From NCBI GenBank assembly GCA_026988015.1, contig JALSMA010000057.1, positions 1 to 41,302 of the forward strand: a stretch of 41,302 bases of DNA, read 5' to 3'. Positions within the stretch are counted from its first letter, which is position 1. Each line of letters begins with the position of its first letter. This DNA comes from Desulfobulbaceae bacterium. GTDB taxonomy: Bacteria > Desulfobacterota > Desulfobulbia > Desulfobulbales > Desulfocapsaceae. The position numbers were made by a program, and so were the translations under genes. Positions 35,382-41,302 of this stretch are shown in pieces. The notes under the pieces are model-generated. The model was not told where the DNA came from, did not search any database, and was given only the letters and a program-made list of their open reading frames with translations.

Positions 35382-36011
35382 ATGAACAAAATACCTTATG
35401 GTGTTGGAGTGTTTTTTGTGGCACTAGCAGCCGTTGTTCTGGTGGATCAGTCAGCGGTGGCCTCGGGAGCAGCGGGTGCTGAATCGGTAACTGATCGAAT
35501 CAACCATGCGACTGAGCCGTATGACAGTATGAGAGTCTCAACAGCCTATGAACTGTCAGTGAAAACTGTGCAGTCAAAAGAACAGTATCAGGGTGGCGAC
35601 TTCAAGGTTCTGGCACGGAAAGATCAGATCAGCCGTTTTCGTTGCAGCGTTTGTCATAATGACAAGCCGGTATTGATACAAAATGGTGCACTTTTTACCC
35701 ATGGTGACGTAAAACTTAACCATGGCCTTGGAAACAACCAGCTTACCTGTAATGAATGTCACAGTATGGGAAACCGTGATTTTCTGGTGGATAAAGAAGG
35801 TCAGAAAATCGATTTTGACCACAGCTACCAGTTGTGCGGAAAGTGTCATTTCCGCCAGAAGCGTGACTGGCTGGGAGGTGCCCATGGAAAGCGTGAAGCG
35901 TATTGGGCCGGAGAACGGGTGGTAAGAAACTGTACCAGCTGTCATAATCCTCACTCCCCTGCCTTTGCAACAAAGATGCCGGCGACATATTCTTTGCCGT
36001 TGGATGAATAG
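35382..36011 (+). CDS. Periplasmic tetrahaem cytochrome c
   Basis: The 209-residue protein has a signal peptide (about 1-28, ending before SGAAGA) and four CXXCH motifs: CSVCH, CNECH, CGKCH and CTSCH. The additional histidines in THGDVKLNHG and DFDHSY could be distal ligands. It resembles soluble donors such as NapM of Desulfovibrio in haem number only; I cannot assign a family with confidence. It lies between the NapB-like gene and the NrfC-like gene, so it most likely passes electrons from the NrfCD-like module to NapA. Confidence 0.8.
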   Translation: MNKIPYGVGVFFVALAAVVLVDQSAVASGAAGAESVTDRINHATEPYDSMRVSTAYELSVKTVQSKEQYQGGDFKVLARKDQISRFRCSVCHNDKPVLIQNGALFTHGDVKLNHGLGNNQLTCNECHSMGNRDFLVDKEGQKIDFDHSYQLCGKCHFRQKRDWLGGAHGKREAYWAGERVVRNCTSCHNPHSPAFATKMPATYSLPLDE

Positions 36012-36019
36012 GGGAAACC

Positions 36020-36982
36020 ATGGATTCCAGAACGAATAATGAAGATCAGATAGAAACAGAAGGTATGGCAGACAATAAAAGTTCTCGTCGGCAATTTCTG
36101 AAAAAGATGTCCATTGCAGCGGCTGCAGGTTCCGCAAGTCTTGTGGTGGGAGGCTGTGGCGGCTCTCTCAAAACTGAAGAGATGGGCTTGAAGTGGGAAG
36201 AGTACTTTAAAGAGCATTACCGCCTGATGACCCAGGAAGAAAAGGATGCCACTGTCAAGCGCCTTGAGCGTCTTGCAAAGCTTGAACGTGGCATTGATGT
36301 TCAGATGTCAAACCAGGAGCCGCATGAACAGGTTCTATATGGATACGCATTTAATATTTCCCGCTGCAAAGGCTATATGGATTGCGTGGAGGCCTGTGTC
36401 AAGGAGAACAACCTTGATCGTCGTGCCAAGACTCAATATGTACGGATTTTTGAAATGGATCCCGGAAAGCTTGATCCCACCGCGGGTGATGGACAATTTT
36501 TCCATGAGGTACCGGTGGATAATAAATTTTATATGGGGGTCCAGTGTTTTCATTGCGAGAATGCTCCCTGCATAAAGGCTTGTCCCACCAAGGCTACTTG
36601 GCGTGAGCCCGATGGAATCGTGGTTGTGGACTATGACTGGTGTATTGGTTGTCGTTACTGTCTTGCAGCCTGTCCTTACTGGGGGCGCCGTTTTAACTGG
36701 GGTGATCCGGAAGTGCCAAAAGAAGAGATAAATCTGAATCAGCATTATCTCGGGAATCGTATGCGGATGAAAGGGGTCATGGAAAAGTGTACCTTCTGTG
36801 TCCAGAGGACTCGTAAAGGGAAGTTGCCTGCATGTGCAGATGCCTGCCCAACCGGTTCCAGGGTATTCGGCAATCTCCTTGATCCGAACAGCGAAATCCG
36901 ATTTGTTCTGAAGAACAAGAAGGTTTTCCGGTTCAAAGAGGATTTGGGAACTGAGCCCAAGTTCTGGTATTTCATGGATTAA
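36020..36982 (+). CDS. NrfC-like periplasmic iron-sulphur protein
   Basis: The 320-residue protein has a twin-arginine motif (SSRRQFLKKM near 22-31) followed by a lipobox-like VVGGCGG, so it is exported folded and possibly lipid-anchored. It then carries four cluster-binding segments of the DmsB/NrfC type: CKGYMDCVEAC, CFHCENAPCIKACP, CIGCRYCLAACP and CTFCVQRTRKGKLPACADACP. The first segment has Tyr where the second cysteine of CxxCxxCxxxC is expected, so one cluster lacks a normal ligand set. It should connect the NrfD-like quinol-oxidising subunit to the cytochromes. GGGGA precedes the ATG; an internal ATG fifteen codons on would also keep the signal. Confidence 0.9.
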   Translation: MDSRTNNEDQIETEGMADNKSSRRQFLKKMSIAAAAGSASLVVGGCGGSLKTEEMGLKWEEYFKEHYRLMTQEEKDATVKRLERLAKLERGIDVQMSNQEPHEQVLYGYAFNISRCKGYMDCVEACVKENNLDRRAKTQYVRIFEMDPGKLDPTAGDGQFFHEVPVDNKFYMGVQCFHCENAPCIKACPTKATWREPDGIVVVDYDWCIGCRYCLAACPYWGRRFNWGDPEVPKEEINLNQHYLGNRMRMKGVMEKCTFCVQRTRKGKLPACADACPTGSRVFGNLLDPNSEIRFVLKNKKVFRFKEDLGTEPKFWYFMD

Positions 36983-37025
36983 CACACCTGCGATGCACAG
37001 GGTCAAAAAGAGAAGGGAAAATTAA

Positions 37026-38252
37026 ATGACTACCACCCCTAAGAAAGGATTTATTGCTTTTATAATGGACTGTACCCGCTGGTCTTTTACTGGCGGAATA
37101 GCATACATGATCTATCTTCTGGTTCTGCTGGCCTTGATTGTTTCCGGCATATATGCCTACAGCCAGCAGTTTCAGCATGGTTTGATCATCACCGGCATGA
37201 GTGATATTGTGAGCTGGGGTCTGTATATATCCAACTTCACATTTTTTGTTGGTGTGGCAGCTGCTGCTGTTATGCTGATCCTTCCCGCCTATATCTTAAA
37301 GGATAAGGATCTGCATCAGGTGGTTATAATTGGTGAGGGCGTGGCTGTAGGTGCCCTTGTCATGTGCCTGCTGTTTATAACTGTGGATATGGGTGGGCCT
37401 CTTAAGGTCTGGCATATGATTCCAGGTATTGGCCAGTTTAACTGGCCCTCTTCCATACTCACCTGGGACATGCTGGTGCTCAACGGATATCTTGCCCTAA
37501 ACAGCCTTGTGCCCCTCTATATCCTCTACTGTAACTATCATGGCAGGAAACCTGTGGGGTGGAAATATAAGCCGTTTGTCTTTCTTTCTATCTTCTGGGC
37601 AGTATCAATTCACATGACAACAGCTTTTCTCTATCAGGGGTTGCCAGCCAGGCCATTTTGGAATAATCCGTTACTTGGACCACGGTTTCTAGCTTCTGCT
37701 TTTGCTGCAGGGCCGGCGGTTATCATGATGGTGCTCATTGTCATTAAAGAAAATACTGATTATGCCATTGATTCTAATATATTCCAGAAGCTGAAAAGAA
37801 TCATAGTTGCCTCAGCAATTATCAATCTGGTGATGCTTTTCTCTGAAGTATTTAAAGAATTTTACACATTTACTCACCACAGTCTTTCGGCTCAATATCT
37901 CTTTTTTGGTCTTGAGGGACACGATTCTCTGGTTCCATGGATCTGGACCGCAATCAGCCTCAATATTCTGGGTACGCTGCTCTTTGCCTTTGACCCAACT
38001 AAAGGAAAACCTAGATATCTGATGGTTGCGGCAATCAGCCTCTTCACCGGAATATGGATTGAGAAAGGTTTTGGGCTGATCATTCCCGGATTTGTACCCT
38101 CTCCCTTAGGTGAAGTGGTGGATTATACTCCAAGTATACTTGAGATCCAGGTAACGGTTGGAATTCTTGCTGCCGGGGCGTTTGTGGTAACCATGCTCAT
38201 TAAGCCGGCACTGGCCATAGAAATGAGGCTTCGAGAAAAAGCTTCGATGTAG
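37026..38252 (+). CDS. NrfD/PsrC-family membrane subunit
   Basis: The 408-residue protein is an integral membrane subunit with about ten hydrophobic helices, beginning near 22-40 and ending near 375-395. It belongs to the NrfD/PsrC family, which oxidises menaquinol and passes electrons to a partner iron-sulphur protein, here the NrfC-like gene 43 bases upstream. Features of the family are the GLYISNFTFFVGVAAAAVM segment near 60-80 and the SWGLY stretch. No haem ligands are expected. It is the last gene of the nap operon and is followed by a terminator. GGGA lies before the ATG. Confidence 0.9.
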   Translation: MTTTPKKGFIAFIMDCTRWSFTGGIAYMIYLLVLLALIVSGIYAYSQQFQHGLIITGMSDIVSWGLYISNFTFFVGVAAAAVMLILPAYILKDKDLHQVVIIGEGVAVGALVMCLLFITVDMGGPLKVWHMIPGIGQFNWPSSILTWDMLVLNGYLALNSLVPLYILYCNYHGRKPVGWKYKPFVFLSIFWAVSIHMTTAFLYQGLPARPFWNNPLLGPRFLASAFAAGPAVIMMVLIVIKENTDYAIDSNIFQKLKRIIVASAIINLVMLFSEVFKEFYTFTHHSLSAQYLFFGLEGHDSLVPWIWTAISLNILGTLLFAFDPTKGKPRYLMVAAISLFTGIWIEKGFGLIIPGFVPSPLGEVVDYTPSILEIQVTVGILAAGAFVVTMLIKPALAIEMRLREKASM

Positions 38253-38292
38253 ACAAACACAGCTCCACAATCCAGGAGGAGATGTATATAAG

Positions 38293-38324
38293 GGCCGGGT
38301 TGCATTTGCAATTCGGCCTTTTTT
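38293..38324 (+). terminator. Rho-independent terminator of nap operon
   Basis: GGCCGGGTTGC, loop ATTT and GCAATTCGGCC form an 11-bp stem with two G-T pairs, followed directly by six T residues. The region 38325-38558 contains no further gene that I can see. Confidence 0.92.
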
Positions 38325-38558
38325 GTGTGGTATATTGTCACGTTACGTATCTTCTAGACCATTTCCTCTTCCCCTTTTCATTTGACTGCGATCCGGATTA
38401 CAGAGATGCTTTATCGGGTACTGGCATAGTTGTGTTATTAACCCATAGGGTATTTTCTTTTCTCACGCGGCAGTGGCAGTTTGCAGTCAATCTTGTTTTG
38501 CTATAATTTTTCTGATATCATATACGAAGTAGTAACTGCTAATCTGAAAAAGGATACA

Positions 38559-38600
38559 ATGCCATTAACGTTTGTTTGTGTAAATGAAAATAAATACTGA
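38559..38600 (+). CDS. Possible 13-codon leader ORF overlapping STAS-PilZ start
   Basis: AAAAGGA is followed after five bases by an ATG that opens a 13-residue frame (MPLTFVCVNENKY) ending 17 bases inside the STAS-PilZ gene. The real gene has no ribosome-binding site of its own, so this leader may couple translation. Confidence 0.35.
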   Translation: MPLTFVCVNENKY

Positions 38601-39429
38601 AATTCGACAGCAGATTTTTATTGTTACCTGTGAAGGAAGCCGGCTGGATGCGTCTTTTGCTCAAAGTTTTTTCACATCCATGCAGGGCTTTATCCAGAAG
38701 GGGCATATGGATATTGTGCTCGACCTCTCAAGTGTGGATTTTGTCGATTCCACGGGACTTGGTGCCATTGTGCGCTGTCTGAAAGAGTTGAATGGACGTG
38801 GGCAGCTAGTACTCTGCGGAGTAAATGAGATGGTACTCAGCCTGCTAAAGATGACCCGACTTGATGATATCTTCATTCAGGCCGCAGATCGGGACGAAGC
38901 TCTAAAACGTTTGAAGCTTGAACAGGAGAAAAAAGCTGCAGCAGCACCGGTTCAGAAGGAAACAGAAGATACAGTTGTAAAGCCGAAAGAGGAGAAACCG
39001 AAGAGTAAGGGATTTGATGAATCTCTGCTGGCCTCGTTAAGCATGGAAGATGGAGAGGCTGTCCAGGAGGTTGATACGGGCGAGAGGCGGCGTCATCGCA
39101 GGATCACAAACAAACAGATTCTTGGTGAAGATATAATTGTTTACTGCAGCAGCAATACGTCAGGGAAACGTATTACCGGGGTAATCCTTGATATCTCGCC
39201 AAGCGGGCTTCTGTTGGTGTCTCCCTCGAAACTCTCTGTTGGAGACGAATTTGTTATTACGGGGCGTATTGGCAGAAATTTTAAATTTAGAGAACGTGCT
39301 GTAATTCGTAACTACAGGGACGGAAAATATGGATTCGAGTTCATAAAACCGACTCGGGAAACCACTTCATTTCTTAATCAACTCACAGGTTCTGTGATGT
39401 TGAGCGCAAAAGGGCGTTTGAATAGCTGA
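38584..39429 (+). CDS. STAS-PilZ fusion protein
   Basis: The 281-residue protein joins an N-terminal STAS (anti-sigma-factor antagonist) domain at about 1-110 to a C-terminal PilZ domain at about 165-275. The STAS domain has the phosphorylatable Ser56 in FVDSTGLGAIVR. The PilZ domain has the cyclic-di-GMP signature: an Arg-rich RRRHRR at 168-173 and DISPSG at 203-208. A lysine- and glutamate-rich linker separates them. It is followed by an RsbW-like kinase and a PP2C phosphatase, the usual partners for STAS proteins, so a phosphorylation switch tied to cyclic-di-GMP is expected. The start lacks a good ribosome-binding site. Confidence 0.9.
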   Translation: MKINTEIRQQIFIVTCEGSRLDASFAQSFFTSMQGFIQKGHMDIVLDLSSVDFVDSTGLGAIVRCLKELNGRGQLVLCGVNEMVLSLLKMTRLDDIFIQAADRDEALKRLKLEQEKKAAAAPVQKETEDTVVKPKEEKPKSKGFDESLLASLSMEDGEAVQEVDTGERRRHRRITNKQILGEDIIVYCSSNTSGKRITGVILDISPSGLLLVSPSKLSVGDEFVITGRIGRNFKFRERAVIRNYRDGKYGFEFIKPTRETTSFLNQLTGSVMLSAKGRLNS

Positions 39430-39450
39430 ACAGACGGATTTTAATGTCTC

Positions 39451-39897
39451 ATGGTATTTGAAAACAGCGAGATTGATTCAGGCTCATCCATTATCTTTCG
39501 TATTCCGGCACGTCTTGCCGATGTCCGCCTTGTAGGAATTTCTGTTCACTCTCTTTTCAGTAAAATGGGTTTTGGTGATGTGGATACCTTTCAACTCGAA
39601 CTGGCCATCACTGAATCAGCCAATAACATTGTAAAACATGCATACAACTATGAGGAGAATGTTTATATAACCGTAAAATTTACCATCACCGAAGACCGGG
39701 TAATCTGTACTTTTGTGGATACCGGGAAGTTTGAAAATTTTCTGAAAAATAATGGTCAGGGAGAAATAGCCACAGACACAAAAGTGCTTCCACCGGACTC
39801 CAGGGGGATATGTATTATCTGTGATGTAATGGACGAGGTGAGTTATCGCAGATCTGGAGATAGGAACGTGTTAACACTGGTAAAATATTTTGACTGA
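39451..39897 (+). CDS. RsbW-like anti-sigma/serine kinase
   Basis: The 148-residue protein is a GHKL-type ATPase of the RsbW/SpoIIAB class. The N box is ELAITESANNIVKHAY near 50-65, and the G1/G2-type segments are FVDTGKFE and DSRGICIICDVMDEVSYR. It should phosphorylate the STAS domain encoded just upstream and sequester a partner (sigma factor or other target). It begins 21 bases after the STAS-PilZ gene and overlaps the phosphatase gene by 8 bases. There is no sigma factor gene in the window, so the target is unknown. Confidence 0.88.
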   Translation: MVFENSEIDSGSSIIFRIPARLADVRLVGISVHSLFSKMGFGDVDTFQLELAITESANNIVKHAYNYEENVYITVKFTITEDRVICTFVDTGKFENFLKNNGQGEIATDTKVLPPDSRGICIICDVMDEVSYRRSGDRNVLTLVKYFD

Positions 39898-41092
39898 TTC
39901 CCTGGAAAAGAGCTATCACGCCAGGAAGAATACCATTCTGGTAGTGGATGACAGTGAAGCAGTACGAATATTGATCTCTGCCTTTCTTCGTGAAGGTGGA
40001 TACACTATTGTTGCTGCAGAAAATGGCAGGCAGGGCCTCGATTGCTGCCGGCAGGAGCCACCGGATCTTGTTCTGCTCGATATTGCTATGCCTGTAATGG
40101 ATGGCTTTTCCCTCTGTGCCATACTCCAGATGGATGAAAAGCTGTGCCATATTCCCATTATCATGCTTTCGGCCCGTGATGATGTAGAGTCAAAAATGCG
40201 TTCCTTTGAACTTGGGGCAGTTGATTATATAATTAAGCCGGTGAGCAGAGGAGAGCTGCTGGCACGCATAAAAACCCACTTGACCATCAGCAGATTGACC
40301 TATTCCCTGCAGGAGGCAAACAAAAAACTTCTCATTAACCAGGAGCAATTACTGCGTGGAATTCATGCAGCCGCAGATCTTCAGAAAAATCTGCTTCCCA
40401 GGCGTGTTCCTGACTGCCGGGAACTTCACTTTGCTGCGTATTTTAAACCGTGTGAGGAAGTTGGTGGGGATATTTACAATATTCAACGGCTGGATAAAAA
40501 ACATCTCGCAGTCTACATTCTGGATGTATCCGGTCACGGTTTTCCGGCTGCCATGATGGCAGCTCTTGCCACTCAGGCCTTAAGCGGTGGTACCCACACC
40601 CTGATTGCTCAAGGGCAGGCTGGCGAAAGGCCTGCATCTCCTGCACAGGTTATCCGGGAGTTGAACAGGGAGTTCCCCATATCACGTTTTACCCTCTACC
40701 TCACTAGTATCTATCTCCTCTTTAACACCGAAGATTTCAGTTTTCGCTACTGTTGTGCTGGACATCCGCCACTGCTTCATATGAGCGGTAAGGGGACTGT
40801 AAGTCTTCTTGATGCTGGTGGCCCACCTGTCGGGATGGATGGGGTCTGGGATGAAGGTGAGGGGAAGCTTGAGAGCGGAGACAGGCTTTTTTTCTACACT
40901 GACGGAATCACCGAGCATAACAGTATTGGTGGTGAACTCTACGGCCAGGGGCTGCTCATTGACTCTATAGAGCAGAGCCATGGCCTTCCGTTGCAGGAAG
41001 CTGTGCAAGCCATTGTCGGTGATTTGAGGCACTTTGGCGGACAAGTCGACGCGGACGATGATGTGACACTGCTGGTAGTGGAAAGAGAGTAG
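39890..41092 (+). CDS. Receiver-PP2C (SpoIIE/RsbU-type) phosphatase
   Basis: The 400-residue protein has an N-terminal receiver domain (about 14-130; VVDDSE, phosphoacceptor Asp64 in LVLLDIAMP, Lys near 113 in IIKPVSRGE), a coiled-coil-like linker, and a C-terminal PP2C-like phosphatase domain with EEVGGDIYN, LDVSGHGFPAAMMA, FYTDGITEHNS and DADDDVTLLVVE metal-binding motifs. It should dephosphorylate the STAS domain when its receiver is phosphorylated. The start codon appears to be TTG within the end of the kinase gene; no ATG lies before the receiver motif. The kinase that phosphorylates it is not nearby. Confidence 0.9.
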   Translation: MTDSLEKSYHARKNTILVVDDSEAVRILISAFLREGGYTIVAAENGRQGLDCCRQEPPDLVLLDIAMPVMDGFSLCAILQMDEKLCHIPIIMLSARDDVESKMRSFELGAVDYIIKPVSRGELLARIKTHLTISRLTYSLQEANKKLLINQEQLLRGIHAAADLQKNLLPRRVPDCRELHFAAYFKPCEEVGGDIYNIQRLDKKHLAVYILDVSGHGFPAAMMAALATQALSGGTHTLIAQGQAGERPASPAQVIRELNREFPISRFTLYLTSIYLLFNTEDFSFRYCCAGHPPLLHMSGKGTVSLLDAGGPPVGMDGVWDEGEGKLESGDRLFFYTDGITEHNSIGGELYGQGLLIDSIEQSHGLPLQEAVQAIVGDLRHFGGQVDADDDVTLLVVERE

Positions 41093-41247
41093 CTCCACCT
41101 GATGCCAGGAGGCTGTCCGAGGATTCTCCTTTCAGCCAAACGCTTCATTATTTCTGAAAATAATACCTATAATATTAACTAGATTGTCCTCAAAAAGTCA
41201 CAACCAACTGTTATTGTAGAGTAAAGACTTTAAAAAGGTAGTACACT

Positions 41248-41302
41248 ATGCAAGCATACAGAGCAATACTCAACAAAAGGCTTGCACATGATACGTTACA
41301 AA
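41248..41302 (+). CDS. Possible start of a gene running off the right edge
   Basis: An ATG preceded by AAAAAGGTAG opens a frame of 18 codons (MQAYRAILNKRLAHDTLQ) that reaches the window end without a stop. It is too short to identify. The space 41093-41247 holds nothing else that I can support. Confidence 0.35.
   Translation, partial: MQAYRAILNKRLAHDTLQ

Overview
The window looks like the chromosome of a strictly or facultatively anaerobic deltaproteobacterium (Desulfobacterota, most like the Desulfobulbales). I infer this from the clostridial/archaeal-style nitrogenase operon (nifH-nifI1-nifI2-nifD-nifK with a long NifD), a periplasmic nitrate reductase joined to NrfC/NrfD-like electron-transfer subunits, several CXXCH multihaem cytochromes, and the general protein style. 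No database search was possible, so the taxonomic call is an inference.

Layout. (1) 1-2078: parA and parB on the minus strand, with a perfect parS palindrome just upstream of parA; this usually means the replication origin is not far away. (2) 2096-5696: plus-strand operon nadB, ACT-domain regulator, UPF0210 protein. (3) 5789-6010: minus-strand tRNA-Lys(UUU) and tRNA-Glu(UUC) with a terminator. (4) 6226-11050: an RdgC-like protein and its partner, gatB, radC, hemW. (5) 11271-14835: a hybrid histidine kinase overlapping a periplasmic sugar-binding-like protein. (6) 15030-16233: nifV behind a good sigma-54 promoter. (7) 16331-16730: decayed remains of what looks like an lpd-gcvT glycine-cleavage locus. 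(8) 16745-20894: minus-strand nifA-modE-modA-modB-modC. (9) 21059-27305: nifH control region and nifH-nifI1-nifI2-nifD-nifK, followed by a NifB/NifX-type protein that has lost its radical-SAM cysteines. (10) 27582-29484: nif-associated accessory genes (thioredoxin-like [2Fe-2S] ferredoxin, GNAT acetyltransferase, HEPN-like protein, unknown protein, Nif11-like protein). (11) 29664-31571: a large TMTC-like membrane/TPR protein. (12) 32148-38252: nap operon napD-napA-(double NapB)-tetrahaem cytochrome-NrfC-like-NrfD-like, closed by a terminator. (13) 38584-41092: a partner-switch signalling module (STAS-PilZ, RsbW-like kinase, REC-PP2C phosphatase).

How it fits together. Molybdenum links the centre of the window: ModABC imports molybdate, NifV makes homocitrate, NifHDK and NapA are the molybdo-enzymes, NifA drives sigma-54 promoters, and NifI1/NifI2 should switch nitrogenase activity off after ammonium addition. 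nifE, nifN and a catalytic nifB are not in the window and must lie elsewhere if the nitrogenase is functional.

Most interesting items: the cysteine-less NifB-NifX pseudoenzyme directly behind nifK; the tandem NapB fusion and the NrfC-like protein with a missing cluster ligand in the nap operon; the palindromic operator before the Nif11 gene; and the STAS-PilZ fusion with a short overlapping leader ORF.
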